Shown here: positions 1 through 10,299 of the stretch, piece by piece
How the letters are laid out: each line of letters begins with the position of its first letter
How positions within the stretch are numbered: the first letter of the stretch is position 1
Assembly (NCBI RefSeq): GCF_022750635.1
Contig: NZ_JAJKBG010000002.1
Coordinates: 186,001 to 250,000 of the forward strand
DNA: 64,000 nt
Direction of reading: 5' to 3'
DNA from: Brevundimonas pishanensis
GTDB taxonomy: Bacteria > Pseudomonadota > Alphaproteobacteria > Caulobacterales > Caulobacteraceae
Translations under genes and position numbers: made by a program
Notes under the pieces: model-generated
The model's database searches: none
What the model was told of the DNA's origin: nothing
Seen by the model: only the letters and a program-made list of their open reading frames with translations

Positions 1-1
1 G

Positions 2-1459
2 TGCCCGGTTGGCGCTCTGACGCACCGCCCGTGGCAGTACCACTATCGTCCGTGGGAACTGCGCAAGTGCGAAACCATCGACGTCATGGACGCCATGGGT
101 TCGAACATCCGCGCCGACTACCGTGGCTCGGAAGTGATGCGTGTGCTGCCGCGTGTAAACGAAGGCATCAACGAAGAGTGGTTGGCTGACCGTTCGCGTT
201 ACGCCGTCGACGGCCTGCAAGCCCGTCGTCTCGACCGTCCGTGGGTCCGTGAAAACGGCAAGCTGCGCGCTGCGTCGTGGGATGAAGCCCTGAACGTCGT
301 CGCTGCCAAGCTGAAGGCCGCTCCGGCTGACCGCATCGGCGCGATTGCGGGTGACCTGCAAGACGCTGAATCGATGAAGGCTGTGCTGGACCTGTTCCGC
401 GCACTTGGCTCGAACAACACCGACTGCCGCCAGGACGGCGCTGCAATCGGGGGCGGTTCGCGCGAAGGTTACCTGTTTAACACTTCGATCCAAGGCATTG
501 AAAATGCTGATGCTATCCTGATCGTGGGTGCCAACCCGCGCGTCGAGGCTCCGCTGCTCAACGCCCGTATCCGCAAGGCTTGGCTGACAGGCGGCACCGA
601 GGTTGGTGTCATCGGTCAACAAGTGGATCTGACCTACGACTACGCCTATTTGGGCGAAGGCTCGAAGACCGTCGGCAAGCTGCCGAAGGCCGCAACCGAG
701 TTCCTGACCAAGGCTGAACGTCCGGCGATCATCGTCGGTATGGGCGCTCTGGTTGGCGAAAACGGCGCGGCTGTGCTGAACGCTCTTGGCGCAATCGCCA
801 AGAAGGTTGGCGTGGTCAAGGACGGCTGGAACGGCTTCAACATTCTGCATACCGCCGCTTCGCGCGTTGCCGGTCTGGACATGGGCTTCCTGCCGGGCGA
901 GGGCGGTCTTGCCGTCGCGGACATGCTGAAGCCGGGTGCTCTGGACGTTCTGTTCCTGCTGGGTGCCGACGAGGTGAATGCTTCGGGTTCGGACGCTTTC
1001 CGTGTCTACCTCGGCTCGCACGGTGACCGTGGCGCGCACAGCGCCGACGTCATCCTGCCGGGTGCCGCATATACCGAGAAGTCGGGTCTGTATGTGAACC
1101 TCGAAGGCCGCGTCCAACTGGCTGAACGCGCTGTGTTCCCGAAGGGCGAGGCCAAGGAAGACTGGGCTATCGTTCGCGCACTGTCGGAACGCGCAGGTCA
1201 AACCCTGCCGTACGATACGCTGGACCAACTGCGTACCAAGCTGATGTCGGACGTTCCGACCTTCGGCCGTATCGATTATCTGGCTCCGTCGGCTTCGTTC
1301 GACGTGGCATCGCTCGGTACCAAGGGTGATGTGGGCGATACCGCCTTCGTTTCCCCGATTGCCGATCCTTATCTGACCAACCCGATTGCGCGCGCCAGCG
1401 AAACCATGGCCGAACTGTCCCGTGAACGGGTCGCGCCGGTTGCTATGGCGGCGGAGTAA
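2..1459 (+). CDS. nuoG: NADH-quinone oxidoreductase subunit G, C-terminal part
   Basis: This is the 3' part of the complex I large peripheral-arm subunit. The frame is open from base 2, so the gene begins upstream of the window and 485 residues are visible. The visible part is the molybdopterin-oxidoreductase-like domain, which carries no active molybdenum site in complex I; the N-terminal iron-sulfur ligands lie outside. Recognisable stretches include the KCETIDVMDAMGSNIR segment near the left edge and a later LLGADEVN segment. The stop lies 3 bases before the nuoH start, so the two are co-transcribed. The family assignment rests on these motifs and on the nuoH-N genes that follow. Confidence 0.95.
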   Translation, partial: CPVGALTHRPWQYHYRPWELRKCETIDVMDAMGSNIRADYRGSEVMRVLPRVNEGINEEWLADRSRYAVDGLQARRLDRPWVRENGKLRAASWDEALNVVAAKLKAAPADRIGAIAGDLQDAESMKAVLDLFRALGSNNTDCRQDGAAIGGGSREGYLFNTSIQGIENADAILIVGANPRVEAPLLNARIRKAWLTGGTEVGVIGQQVDLTYDYAYLGEGSKTVGKLPKAATEFLTKAERPAIIVGMGALVGENGAAVLNALGAIAKKVGVVKDGWNGFNILHTAASRVAGLDMGFLPGEGGLAVADMLKPGALDVLFLLGADEVNASGSDAFRVYLGSHGDRGAHSADVILPGAAYTEKSGLYVNLEGRVQLAERAVFPKGEAKEDWAIVRALSERAGQTLPYDTLDQLRTKLMSDVPTFGRIDYLAPSASFDVASLGTKGDVGDTAFVSPIADPYLTNPIARASETMAELSRERVAPVAMAAE

Positions 1460-1462
1460 GAC

Positions 1463-2542
1463 ATGGAAGCTGCGACTTCATTCTGGGCTACGCCGGTCGG
1501 CTGGACCCTCATCACTGTTGGTGGGATCCTGCTGGTTACCGTCGGTATCCTGATTTCTCTGGCCTTCCTGCTGCTGGCCGACCGCAAGATCTGGGCGGGC
1601 GTTCAGCTGCGTAAGGGTCCGAACGTGGTTGGCCCGTTTGGCCTGCTGCAATCCTTCGCCGACTTCTTCAAGTTCGTGCTGAAGGAGATCGTGGTTCCGG
1701 CGGGTGCCGACAAGGTAGTCTTCCTTCTCGCGCCGCTGATCACTTTCGTCCTGGCCTTCATCGCCTGGGCGGCCATTCCGTTTGCACCGGGTTGGGTCAT
1801 TGCAGACCTGAACGTCGGCATTCTCTACATTCTGGCGATCTCGTCGCTGGGTGTTTACGGCATCATCATGGGCGGTTGGGCTTCGAACTCGAAGTACCCG
1901 TTCCTCGGCGCACTGCGTTCGGCGGCCCAGATGGTTTCGTACGAAGTGTCGATGGGCCTAATCATCATCAACGTCATCCTGCTGGCTGGCACGATGAACC
2001 TGACGACCATCGTTACCCAGCAGGCCGGCTTCTTCTGGAACTGGAACGTGTTTGGCGGTGGCGCAGGGACGTGGCCGACGATCATCGTGATGATCCCGAT
2101 GACCATCGTCTTCTTCATCTCGGCACTGGCTGAAACCAACCGTCCGCCGTTCGACCTTCCTGAAGCAGAGTCTGAACTGGTAGCCGGTTATCAGGTCGAA
2201 TATTCGTCGACGCCGTATCTGCTGTTCATGATCGGCGAGTACGCTAACATCGTGTTCATGTGCGCGATGATGACCCTGCTGTTCTGCGGTGGCTGGAACC
2301 CGGGCTTCCTGTCTGCTGGCTTCCTTGAAAGCCTGCCGACGTGGATGAGCTACACCATCTATCTGCTGACCTTCATCATCAAGACGGTGTTCTGGTTCTT
2401 CATGATCGCCTTGGTGAAAGCGTTCGTACCGCGTTACCGCTATGACCAACTGATGCGTCTGGGCTGGAAAATCTTCCTGCCGTCGTCGCTGGTGGCCGTG
2501 GTGTTCGTGGCAGCCTGGCGCGTCTTCGCCGTAGGAGGCTGA
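1463..2542 (+). CDS. nuoH: NADH-quinone oxidoreductase subunit H
   Basis: Complex I membrane subunit that forms part of the quinone-binding chamber at the junction of the peripheral and membrane arms. The protein has 359 residues, about eight hydrophobic segments, and the family signature [20 protein letters not shown] in its cytoplasmic loop at about residue 222. That length is normal for the family. The start follows nuoG by 3 bases. The stop TGA overlaps the ATG of the next small gene, which indicates translational coupling. Confidence 0.97.
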   Translation: MEAATSFWATPVGWTLITVGGILLVTVGILISLAFLLLADRKIWAGVQLRKGPNVVGPFGLLQSFADFFKFVLKEIVVPAGADKVVFLLAPLITFVLAFIAWAAIPFAPGWVIADLNVGILYILAISSLGVYGIIMGGWASNSKYPFLGALRSAAQMVSYEVSMGLIIINVILLAGTMNLTTIVTQQAGFFWNWNVFGGGAGTWPTIIVMIPMTIVFFISALAETNRPPFDLPEAESELVAGYQVEYSSTPYLLFMIGEYANIVFMCAMMTLLFCGGWNPGFLSAGFLESLPTWMSYTIYLLTFIIKTVFWFFMIALVKAFVPRYRYDQLMRLGWKIFLPSSLVAVVFVAAWRVFAVGG

Positions 2543-2772
2543 TGGGTATGATCCGTTCGCTTGCGATTTCGACGCTGTTGGTTATCGGTCTGGGGGCAGG
2601 GGCGTGCAGCCACTGGAAACCCTATGACTACGAGGCCAACCGCAGTTCGGAATCGTCGGTCGAGCGCGAGGCACGTCGTGAACGTGAGGCGCGTGGCGAG
2701 CAGCAACGGATCGTTCGATGCGAGACCATGGGGCAGGCGGCACGTCGTGACGCGCCGGACTGTCGCATATAA
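2542..2772 (+). CDS. small putative lipoprotein within the nuo operon (a)
   Basis: A 76-residue protein that I do not recognise. It has an N-terminal hydrophobic segment (residues about 4-20) ending in GLGAGAC, a weak lipobox, followed by a highly charged Arg/Glu-rich region and two more cysteines. The ATG overlaps the nuoH stop (ATGA) and the stop overlaps the next ATG, so it is translated as part of the nuo message. The overlaps on both sides argue that it is a real gene. Localisation to the periplasmic face is inferred from the signal. A role as a complex I accessory or assembly factor would be speculation from position alone. Confidence 0.65.
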   Translation: MGMIRSLAISTLLVIGLGAGACSHWKPYDYEANRSSESSVEREARREREARGEQQRIVRCETMGQAARRDAPDCRI

Positions 2773-2978
2773 TGGTCCGCGTCGGGCTTGCAGTCTTGGG
2801 TCTTTGTACCCTATCGGCGTGCGGAACCCCGTATGAGGCCGACCCTGTGTCGGTCTATCAATGGGAACGTCGCCAGGAAGAAATCGTGAGGCAAAACGCT
2901 GACAAACAGCGTCTTTGTCAGACTTTGGATAAGGATAGCGCACGCTATAAACGCGAGTGCGCTGGAGTGAGATCGTAA
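2772..2978 (+). CDS. small lipoprotein within the nuo operon (b)
   Basis: A 68-residue protein with a clear lipoprotein signal: the hydrophobic stretch [14 protein letters not shown] ends in LSAC, a good lipobox with the acylated Cys at about residue 17. The mature part is about 50 residues, charged, with two further cysteines (RLCQTL, RECAG) that could form a disulfide. The start overlaps the stop of the preceding small gene, and its TAA stop overlaps the ATG of nuoI. Function is unknown. The chain of overlapping stops and starts shows it belongs to the nuo operon. Confidence 0.7.
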   Translation: MVRVGLAVLGLCTLSACGTPYEADPVSVYQWERRQEEIVRQNADKQRLCQTLDKDSARYKRECAGVRS

Positions 2979-3469
2979 TGCTGACCCGTATCGTTCAGGC
3001 GGCCAAGGGCGCGATGCTGACCGACGCGTTCGGCGCTGTTGGCCTTTCGCTGAAGTACATGCTGAAGCCCAAGGCGACGGTGAACTATCCGTTCGAGCGC
3101 AACCCGCAATCGCCGCGTTTCCGTGGCGAGCACGCTCTGCGTCGCTATCCGAACGGCGAAGAGCGCTGCATTGCGTGCAAGCTCTGCGAAGCCATCTGTC
3201 CGGCACAAGCCATCACCATCGAGGCTGAACCTCGTGCCGATGGCTCGCGTCGTACCACCCGTTATGACATCGACATGGTGAAATGCATCTACTGCGGTCT
3301 GTGCCAAGAGGCCTGCCCGGTGGACGCCATTGTCGAAGGGCCGAACTCCGAGTTCGCAACCGAAACGCGCGAAGAACTGCTCTACGACAAGGAACGCCTG
3401 CTCGATAACGGCGACCGTTGGGAACGGTTGATCGCGAAGAATCTGGAACTCGACGCGCCCTACCGCTAA
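2978..3469 (+). CDS. nuoI: NADH-quinone oxidoreductase subunit I
   Basis: Complex I peripheral-arm subunit carrying the N6a and N6b [4Fe-4S] clusters. Both ferredoxin motifs are intact: [12 protein letters not shown] at about residue 64 and [12 protein letters not shown] at about residue 104. The ATG at 2978 is preferred over a more upstream in-frame start at 2957, because it gives the family N-terminus ([14 protein letters not shown]), a normal length of 163 residues, and a GGAGTGAG ribosome site just upstream. About 110 bases with two hairpins separate it from nuoJ. Confidence 0.96.
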   Translation: MLTRIVQAAKGAMLTDAFGAVGLSLKYMLKPKATVNYPFERNPQSPRFRGEHALRRYPNGEERCIACKLCEAICPAQAITIEAEPRADGSRRTTRYDIDMVKCIYCGLCQEACPVDAIVEGPNSEFATETREELLYDKERLLDNGDRWERLIAKNLELDAPYR

Positions 3470-3493
3470 AGGTCGCGTCGAATCCGCCGTACT

Positions 3494-3551
3494 GACCCCG
3501 TCCGTAGGGCGGGGCCGCAATTCTGGAATGGTTCGGGCTTCGTCTGAACCA
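3494..3551 (+). other. two consecutive hairpins between nuoI and nuoJ
   Basis: The nuoI-nuoJ gap contains two inverted repeats: CCCCGTCC (3496-3503) with GGGCGGGG (3507-3514), allowing one G·U pair, and TGGTTC (3529-3534) with GAACCA (3546-3551) around a CUUCG-type loop. Neither is followed by a T-tract, so they are unlikely to terminate transcription. They could be stability or processing elements in the nuo mRNA; that role is inferred. Confidence 0.4.
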
Positions 3552-3579
3552 TGGTTTTGAAGGGGGCATCGTCCCGCAC

Positions 3580-4206
3580 ATGCTGCAAGGCCTGGCCTTC
3601 TATCTTCTGGCAACGATTGCCGTGGTTTCCAGCCTCCTGGTTGTGACCGCGCGTAACCCTGTCCACTCCGTCCTCTGGCTGATCCTGACGTTCTTCTCGG
3701 CAGCCGGTCTGTTTGTTCTGCTCGGTGCCGAGTTCCTCGCCATGCTGTTGGTGGTGGTTTACGTCGGTGCAGTCGCGGTTCTGTTCCTGTTCGTCGTCAT
3801 GATGCTGGATGTCGACTTTGTCCGTCTGCGCGAAGGCTATGCGCGCTACCTGCCGCTGGCGGGTATCGTGGCCGCCATTCTGCTGGCCGAGATGGTCATG
3901 GTGTCGCTCAGCGTTGTTCAAGGTGGCGCTGCCAAGGACGCAGTCGCTCCGGTCCTGATGGCCGAGGGCGTGACGAACACCGAAACCATCGGTCGAGTCC
4001 TGTATACGGACTACGTCTACCTGTTCCAGGCTGCGGGCATTGTTCTGCTGATCGCGATGATTGGTGCAATCGTTCTGACCCTGCGCAAGCGCGATGGCGT
4101 TCGCCGTCAGGATCTGGCTGCTCAAGCCAACCGTCGCCGTGTGGATGCTGTTGAAATCAAGTCGGCCGCTACTGGCGTCGGCGTGAAACCCGAGGAGCTC
4201 CTGTGA
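3580..4206 (+). CDS. nuoJ: NADH-quinone oxidoreductase subunit J
   Basis: Complex I membrane subunit of 208 residues with five hydrophobic helices, including [21 protein letters not shown], the conserved third helix that carries the pi-bulge region in this family. Length and hydropathy match NuoJ. The C-terminal 45 residues are hydrophilic and basic. Its stop overlaps the start of nuoK. It lies between nuoI and nuoK, as in all nuo operons. Confidence 0.95.
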   Translation: MLQGLAFYLLATIAVVSSLLVVTARNPVHSVLWLILTFFSAAGLFVLLGAEFLAMLLVVVYVGAVAVLFLFVVMMLDVDFVRLREGYARYLPLAGIVAAILLAEMVMVSLSVVQGGAAKDAVAPVLMAEGVTNTETIGRVLYTDYVYLFQAAGIVLLIAMIGAIVLTLRKRDGVRRQDLAAQANRRRVDAVEIKSAATGVGVKPEELL

Positions 4207-4514
4207 TGGACATTTCGCTCCAGCACTACCTCGCGGTCGCCGCGATGCTGTTCACCATCGGTGTGTTCGGCATCTTCGTGAACCGCAAGAACATCATCGT
4301 TATCCTGATGTCGATCGAGATGATCCTTCTGGCGGTGAACATCAACTTTGTCGCGTTCTCGCGCTACCTCGGCAACGTCGAGGGTCAGTTGATGGCGATG
4401 TTCGTTCTGACCGTTGCCGCAGCCGAGGCCGCCGTTGGCCTGGCTATTCTCGTGACCTTCTTCCGTAACCGTGGCGACATCGCTGTGGACGACGCCTCTG
4501 TGATGAAGGGCTGA
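4206..4514 (+). CDS. nuoK: NADH-quinone oxidoreductase subunit K
   Basis: Small complex I membrane subunit of 102 residues with three transmembrane helices. The conserved proton-channel glutamates are visible, in [15 protein letters not shown] and in [17 protein letters not shown] 4206, overlapping the nuoJ TGA, is preferred to the GTG one codon upstream. It is homologous to MrpC-type antiporter subunits. Its position between nuoJ and nuoL is the standard one. Confidence 0.96.
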   Translation: MDISLQHYLAVAAMLFTIGVFGIFVNRKNIIVILMSIEMILLAVNINFVAFSRYLGNVEGQLMAMFVLTVAAAEAAVGLAILVTFFRNRGDIAVDDASVMKG

Positions 4515-4522
4515 TTGGGACC

Positions 4523-6604
4523 GTGTCTATCCAAACTCTCGTCATTTTAGGCGTCTTCGCCCCGCTGCTGGGCGCGATGATTGCTGGCTTCTTCGGACGC
4601 CGGATTGGTGACATTGCCTCGCAGGCAGTGACCACCGGCCTGCTGTTCGTGTCGTGCCTGATTTCGTGGATCGTCTTCAGCAAGTGGACGTGGGGTGGCC
4701 TCGAGGCCTTCACCGTCAAACTGCTGCCGTTCATCCACGTTGGTGACTTCCAGTCGAACTGGGCGATCCGCATCGACGCCATGTCGGCGACCATGCTGAT
4801 CGTGGTGACCAGCGTCTCGGCGCTGGTTCACACCTATAGCTGGGGCTACATGAAGGAGGACGACAGCCGTCCTCGCTTCTTCGCCTATCTGTCGCTGTTC
4901 ACCTTCATGATGCTGGCGCTGGTGACGGCTGCCGACTTCCTGCAGATGTTCTTCGGCTGGGAAGGCGTGGGCCTCGCTTCGTACCTGCTTATCGGCTTCT
5001 GGTATAAGAAGCCGTCGGCTACGGCTGCATCGATCAAGGCGTTCGTCGTCAACCGCGTGGGTGACTTCGGTTTCCTGCTCGGCATGATGACCGTCTTCTG
5101 GATGTTCGGCACGATCGAGTTCGCCAAGCTCTTCCCGCTGATCGCTGCCAAGGCTGGCACCGGCTGGGAATTCCTCGGCTACACTTGGTCGGCTCTGGAT
5201 CTGGCTGGTCTGCTGCTGTTCATCGGTGCGATGGGTAAGTCGGCCCAGTTCTTCCTGCACACCTGGCTGCCGGACGCGATGGAAGGCCCGACTCCTGTGT
5301 CGGCTCTGATCCACGCCGCAACCATGGTGACCGCAGGCGTCTATATGGTCTGCCTGCTGTCGCCGCTGTACGAACACGCGCCAGTCGCGACCCAGTTCAT
5401 CACCGTCATCGGTGGCATCACGGCGATCTTCGCCGCGACCGTCGGCATGATGCAAAACGACATCAAGCGCGTGATCGCGTACTCGACCTGCTCGCAGCTC
5501 GGCTACATGTTCTTCGCTGCTGGCGTAGGTGCGTATCAGTCGGCCATGTTCCACCTGTTCACGCACGCCTTCTTCAAGGCTCTGCTGTTCCTCGGCGCAG
5601 GTTCCGTGATCCACGGCATGCACCACGAGCAGGACATGCGTAAGATGGGCGGTCTGTGGAAGCTGCTGCCGCTCACCTATGCAACCATGATGATCGGCAC
5701 CATTGCCATCACCGGTCTGGGCATTCCGGGCATCGGCGGCTTTGCAGGCTTCTACTCGAAGGACTCGATCCTCGAGAGCGCCTACGCTTCGGCCACCTCG
5801 GGTCATGCTGTCTTCGGCATGTTCGCCTTCACCATCGGTATTCTGGCAGCACTGCTGACGGCTTACTATTCGTGGCGCCTGGTCTTCATGACCTTCCACA
5901 ATAAGGCTCAATGGAAGGAAGAGGAGGGCGCTGCCCACCACGACGACCATCAGGCCGTTGTGGCTCATGACGATCACGCCGGCGCGCACGCTGCTCATGA
6001 CGACCACGCGCACGACGACCACCACCACGGCCCGTTGCAACCGCACGAAAGCCCGTGGATCATGGTGTTGCCGCTGCTGGTTCTGTCGGTCGGTGCTGTG
6101 TTCGCCGGTATGGTCTTTGCACCGCACTTCATCGGTCATCACGAGGGCGAGTTCTGGCGTGGTGCTATCCAAACGCTCGAGTCGAACCACGTGCTGCACG
6201 ACAGCCACAGCGTTCCGACCTGGGTGAAGTGGGCTCCGCTGATCGTCACCCTGCTGGGTACCTTCATCGCTTTCGTACTGTACGTACTGAAGGAAGGCAC
6301 CGCCAAGCAGATGGCCGAGAAGAAGGGTGCGCTGTACACCTTCCTCTACAACAAGTGGTACTGGGACGAGCTTTACAACGTCACCTTCGTGAAGGGCACC
6401 AAGGCTCTTGGCGACTTCTTCTGGAAGGTCGGCGACGTGAAGATCATCGATGGTCTGGGTCCGAACGGTGCTGCTTGGGCATCGCTTAAGTCGGGCGGCT
6501 GGCTGTCGCGCTTCCAGTCCGGTTTCGTTTATTTCTACGCATTCGTGATGCTGATCGGCGTTGCGGCCTTCCTGGCCTTCGCGATCTTCACGTGGGGAGC
6601 TTAA
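4523..6604 (+). CDS. nuoL: NADH-quinone oxidoreductase subunit L
   Basis: Largest antiporter-like proton-pumping subunit of complex I, 693 residues, starting at GTG. The antiporter core is clear: [38 protein letters not shown], and [16 protein letters not shown]. The C-terminal lateral helix region follows. A His/Asp-rich insertion of about 35 residues (residues about 472-506, with runs such as [11 protein letters not shown]) sits in a loop before the next helix at residue 512. nuoM begins 4 bases after the stop. Confidence 0.97.
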   Translation: MSIQTLVILGVFAPLLGAMIAGFFGRRIGDIASQAVTTGLLFVSCLISWIVFSKWTWGGLEAFTVKLLPFIHVGDFQSNWAIRIDAMSATMLIVVTSVSALVHTYSWGYMKEDDSRPRFFAYLSLFTFMMLALVTAADFLQMFFGWEGVGLASYLLIGFWYKKPSATAASIKAFVVNRVGDFGFLLGMMTVFWMFGTIEFAKLFPLIAAKAGTGWEFLGYTWSALDLAGLLLFIGAMGKSAQFFLHTWLPDAMEGPTPVSALIHAATMVTAGVYMVCLLSPLYEHAPVATQFITVIGGITAIFAATVGMMQNDIKRVIAYSTCSQLGYMFFAAGVGAYQSAMFHLFTHAFFKALLFLGAGSVIHGMHHEQDMRKMGGLWKLLPLTYATMMIGTIAITGLGIPGIGGFAGFYSKDSILESAYASATSGHAVFGMFAFTIGILAALLTAYYSWRLVFMTFHNKAQWKEEEGAAHHDDHQAVVAHDDHAGAHAAHDDHAHDDHHHGPLQPHESPWIMVLPLLVLSVGAVFAGMVFAPHFIGHHEGEFWRGAIQTLESNHVLHDSHSVPTWVKWAPLIVTLLGTFIAFVLYVLKEGTAKQMAEKKGALYTFLYNKWYWDELYNVTFVKGTKALGDFFWKVGDVKIIDGLGPNGAAWASLKSGGWLSRFQSGFVYFYAFVMLIGVAAFLAFAIFTWGA

Positions 6605-6608
6605 TCTC

Positions 6609-8096
6609 GTGCCTCACATTCTGAGCATCGTTACCTTCCTTCCGCTTCTCGGGGCCGCGGCGATCATCGTCGCGAGCCTCCTGAACAAGGGTGGCAAGGA
6701 AGCTGCGGCCCCGGCCGCACGCTGGATCGCACTGGGCACGTCGCTGGTGGGTCTGGCTCTGTCGATCCTGCTGGTGGCCCAGTTCGACCCGTCGAACACC
6801 GCCTATCAGTTCGTGGAATATGCGCCGTGGTTCGCCGGTGCGGCTTACCACCTCGGCGTTGACGGGATTTCGATCCTGTTCGTGCTGCTGACCGCCCTCC
6901 TTGTCCCGCTGTGCGTCATCGCCAGCTGGAAGGCGATCGAACACCGCGTCGTCGAATACATGGTCTGCTTCATGCTGCTGGCGACCATGGCGATCGGCGT
7001 GTTCACCTCGCTGGACATGTTCCTGTTCTATTTCTTCTTTGAAGGCACTCTGGTTCCGATGTTTCTTGTTATCGGTATCTGGGGTGGTGCGAACCGGATC
7101 TACGCCTCGTACAAATTCTTCCTCTACACCCTGCTGGGTTCGGTGCTGATGCTGCTGGCCATGCTGTGGATGCGCCACGAGACGGGCACGTCCAGCATTC
7201 CGGAGCTGAAGCAGTACGCCTTTGATCCGGCTGTCCAGCCGCTGCTGTGGCTGGCCTTCTTCGCATCTTTCGCCGTGAAGATGCCGATGTGGCCGGTTCA
7301 CACCTGGCTGCCGGACGCCCACGTTCAGGCTCCGACCGCCGGTTCGGTCATGCTTGCCGGTATCATGCTGAAACTGGGTGGCTACGGCTTCATCCTGTTC
7401 AACCTGCCGATGTTCCCGCAGGCCTCGGAAATGTTCACCCCGCTGGTGTTCGCTCTGTCGGTTATCGCCGTGGTTTACACGTCGCTGGTCGCCTTCCGTC
7501 AGACCGACATCAAGAAGCTGATCGCCTACTCGTCGGTGGCACACATGGGCTTCGTGACCATGGGTATCTTCGCCGGTAACGACGCAGGTGTTCAGGGTGC
7601 TGTGTTCCAGATGCTGAGCCACGGTCTGATCTCGGGCGCACTGTTCCTGTGCGTTGGCGTGATCTACGACCGCATGCACACTCGCGAAATCGCCTTCTAC
7701 GGCGGTCTAACGGCTCGCATGCCTTGGTACGCAGCCATCTTCCTCTTCTTCACCATGGCGAACGTGGGCCTTCCGGGCACCTCGGGCTTCATCGGCGAAG
7801 TGCTGACGATGACCGGTGCCTATCAGGTCTCGACCTGGACGGCTCTGATCGCTGCCTCGGGTGTGATCTTCTCGGCTGTTTACGCCCTGACGCTGTTCCG
7901 CAACGTCATGTACGGCCCGATCACCAATCCGAAGCTGGAAAACATCACCGACATCGACAAGCGCGAACTGCTTATCTTCGTGCCGCTGATCATCGGTACC
8001 GTGGCTCTGGGTCTGTACCCGAACGCCATCCTCGACATCACGGGGCCTTCGGTTGAAGCCCTGACCACCGCCTATCGCGCAGCAATCGGCGGGTGA
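6609..8096 (+). CDS. nuoM: NADH-quinone oxidoreductase subunit M
   Basis: Antiporter-like proton-pumping subunit of complex I. The GTG at 6609 gives the typical [17 protein letters not shown]-terminus and 495 residues. An upstream in-frame start at 6561 would overlap nuoL and adds 16 unrelated residues. Diagnostic segments are [46 protein letters not shown] and [16 protein letters not shown]. It has about 14 transmembrane helices. Confidence 0.96.
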   Translation: MPHILSIVTFLPLLGAAAIIVASLLNKGGKEAAAPAARWIALGTSLVGLALSILLVAQFDPSNTAYQFVEYAPWFAGAAYHLGVDGISILFVLLTALLVPLCVIASWKAIEHRVVEYMVCFMLLATMAIGVFTSLDMFLFYFFFEGTLVPMFLVIGIWGGANRIYASYKFFLYTLLGSVLMLLAMLWMRHETGTSSIPELKQYAFDPAVQPLLWLAFFASFAVKMPMWPVHTWLPDAHVQAPTAGSVMLAGIMLKLGGYGFILFNLPMFPQASEMFTPLVFALSVIAVVYTSLVAFRQTDIKKLIAYSSVAHMGFVTMGIFAGNDAGVQGAVFQMLSHGLISGALFLCVGVIYDRMHTREIAFYGGLTARMPWYAAIFLFFTMANVGLPGTSGFIGEVLTMTGAYQVSTWTALIAASGVIFSAVYALTLFRNVMYGPITNPKLENITDIDKRELLIFVPLIIGTVALGLYPNAILDITGPSVEALTTAYRAAIGG

Positions 8097-8103
8097 GAGC
8101 ACA

Positions 8104-9546
8104 ATGACTGATCTGTCCTCCGCACTCCAAATCGCCGCCCCCGAGGTTACCCTCGCGGTCGGCGGCCTGGTCCTTCTCATGATCGGTGCTTTCACCGGCG
8201 AGAAGTCCACGCGTCTGGTATCGGGCCTGTCGGTCCTGCTGCTGCTGGCGGCGACGGCTCTGACCGTCACCGGCCCGCTGGGGCAGGCGTTCGGCGGTAC
8301 CTACATCGCTGACCCGCTGGCTGTTTACGGCAAGGCCGTGATCTTCCTGTCGGCTGCTCTGGCCATCGTGCTGGGCGACGTCTGGATGCATCGCAACAAC
8401 ATGGCGAAGTTCGAATACCCTGTCCTGATCACGCTCTCGTCGATCGGTCTGGGCATGATGGCTTCGTCGGGTGACCTGATCTCGATGTACATGGGCATCG
8501 AGATGAGCTCGTTGGCTCTGTATGTTCTCGCGGCCTACCGTCGCGACAGCCTGCATGCCTCGGAAGCTGGCCTGAAGTACTTCGTACTGGGCGCGCTTTC
8601 GTCGGGTATCCTGCTGTACGGTGCCTCGCTGATCTACGGCTTCGCCGGCTCGATGAAGTTCGACGAAATCGCTGCCTTTGCCTCGAACAACCCGGGTCCG
8701 GGTCTGATCTTTGGCATGGTCTTCCTGATCGCTGGTCTGGCGTTCAAGGTTTCGGCTGCTCCGTTCCACATGTGGACGCCTGACGTTTATCAGGGCGCTC
8801 CGACCCCGGTCGTGGCTCTGTTCGCCACGGCGCCTAAGGTCGCAGCGATGATCCTGATCGCCCGCGTTCTGATCGACGGCTTCAACCTCGCGCACTTCCA
8901 GTGGGCACAGGTTGTGATCCTGATCTCGCTGGTTTCGTTCGCTGTCGGCGCCTTCGGTGGCCTGCTGCAAAAAGACATCCAGCGCCTGCTGGCTTACTCG
9001 TCGATCATCAACATCGGCTACGCGCTGCTAGGTATCGCTGCCGGTACCGAGATGGGCGTTCAGGCCATGCTGATGTTCATGACCCTGTATGTCATCGACC
9101 AGTTCGGCTTCTTCGCCATCCTGCTGTCGCTCAGCCGCAATGGCCGTCCGATCCGCAACATCTCGGATCTGGCTGGTCTGAAGCAAGAACGTCCGCTGAC
9201 CGCGATTGCCCTGACTGTACTGGCTCTGTCGGCTGTCGGTATTCCGCCGCTGTCGGGCTTCTGGGGCAAGTTCTACGTCTTCGGTGCCGCTGCTGATGCG
9301 GGCTACTGGATGGCGGGTGCTGCTGGTCTGGTCGCCTCGGTTGTGGCTGCCTTCTACTACCTGCGTATCATCAAGGTCATGTGGTTCGACGCTGCTGAAA
9401 CCGAAGTGAAGACGGACAAGGCTCCGGCTGTCCCGCAATGGATTGGCTGGGCTGCGGCTGCCTTCGCCTTCCCGGTTCTGCTGGTCGCACTGACCTGGCT
9501 TGAGCCGCTCACGAAGGCTGCGGCCGCTGGCGTGGGCGTAGGTTAA
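8104..9546 (+). CDS. nuoN: NADH-quinone oxidoreductase subunit N
   Basis: Third antiporter-like subunit of complex I, 480 residues, with about 14 transmembrane helices. Diagnostic segments are YMGIEMSSLALYVLAAYRR, FKVSAAPFHMWTPDVYQGAP and DIQRLLAYSSIINIGYALLG, with the proton-channel lysine and glutamate present. It is the last nuo gene. birA follows after 6 bases, so the birA-coaX-rnj genes may be read from the same transcript. Confidence 0.97.
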   Translation: MTDLSSALQIAAPEVTLAVGGLVLLMIGAFTGEKSTRLVSGLSVLLLLAATALTVTGPLGQAFGGTYIADPLAVYGKAVIFLSAALAIVLGDVWMHRNNMAKFEYPVLITLSSIGLGMMASSGDLISMYMGIEMSSLALYVLAAYRRDSLHASEAGLKYFVLGALSSGILLYGASLIYGFAGSMKFDEIAAFASNNPGPGLIFGMVFLIAGLAFKVSAAPFHMWTPDVYQGAPTPVVALFATAPKVAAMILIARVLIDGFNLAHFQWAQVVILISLVSFAVGAFGGLLQKDIQRLLAYSSIINIGYALLGIAAGTEMGVQAMLMFMTLYVIDQFGFFAILLSLSRNGRPIRNISDLAGLKQERPLTAIALTVLALSAVGIPPLSGFWGKFYVFGAAADAGYWMAGAAGLVASVVAAFYYLRIIKVMWFDAAETEVKTDKAPAVPQWIGWAAAAFAFPVLLVALTWLEPLTKAAAAGVGVG

Positions 9547-9552
9547 GGAGCC

Positions 9553-10299
9553 TTGGCGGCTCCGGTCCTGATCCTACAGGAGACCGACTCGACCAATGCC
9601 GAAGCGCGCAAACGCGCCGAGGCGGGCGAGTTCGGTCCCCTGTGGATCGCGGCCAAACGCCAAACCGCCGGACGTGGTCGCAGGGGCCGCGCGTGGGATA
9701 CCGATACGGGCAATCTGGCCCAGACCCTGCTGCTCACCCTCGAAAAGACACCAATAGAGGCCTCGCAGTTGACGTTTGTCTCTGCGCTAGCGGTCTATGA
9801 TCTGGTCGCGCGCCATGTCCCGCCCAGTCTGGTGACGATCAAATGGCCCAATGATGTGCTGCTGGATGGCCGCAAGGTCTCCGGCATCCTGCTGGAAAGC
9901 GGGCCACTGGGGACAGGGCATATCTGGCTGGCCATCGGCATTGGCGTGAACGTGCTGACTGCACCGACAGGGCTTGAGCGTCCGGCCACGGCCATCGCTG
10001 ATCACCTATCCGCCGACCGCGTTACGCCGCCTTCGTTTGAAGAAGGAGCCAATGCATTGGCTGAAACCTTCCAACATTGGCTGGATATCTGGACGCAACA
10101 GGGCTTCGAGCCGGTCCGTCAGGCGTGGGTGGATCGCACTCCGGGGTTGTACGGCCCTTGTATCGCCCGATTGAGTAACGAAACGCTGGAAGGCACAGCC
10201 GACGGAATCGAATCCGACGGTTCGCTGCGTTTAAGGTTAGCGGACGGCACTGTACGGGTGGTATCCGCTGGTGACGTGTTTTTCGGAGTGAACGCCTGA
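9553..10299 (+). CDS. birA: biotin--[acetyl-CoA-carboxylase] ligase
   Basis: Activates biotin as biotinyl-AMP and attaches it to the biotin carboxyl carrier protein. The 248 residues begin with the catalytic core. There is no N-terminal winged-helix domain, so this is a group I enzyme that cannot repress the biotin operon directly. Motifs are ETDSTNAEA, the biotin/ATP loop [27 protein letters not shown], and GIGVNV. The start is the TTG at 9553, just after an in-frame stop at 9544 and a close AAGGAG (spacing only 2 bases). The stop overlaps coaX (ATGA). Confidence 0.93.
   Translation: MAAPVLILQETDSTNAEARKRAEAGEFGPLWIAAKRQTAGRGRRGRAWDTDTGNLAQTLLLTLEKTPIEASQLTFVSALAVYDLVARHVPPSLVTIKWPNDVLLDGRKVSGILLESGPLGTGHIWLAIGIGVNVLTAPTGLERPATAIADHLSADRVTPPSFEEGANALAETFQHWLDIWTQQGFEPVRQAWVDRTPGLYGPCIARLSNETLEGTADGIESDGSLRLRLADGTVRVVSAGDVFFGVNA

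Noticed and set aside
4547-6208. Long minus-strand open frame of 553 codons opposite nuoL
   Set aside because: It is antisense to a strongly conserved gene, its protein is rich in His, Arg and Gln with no fold pattern, and it arises from codon bias of nuoL.
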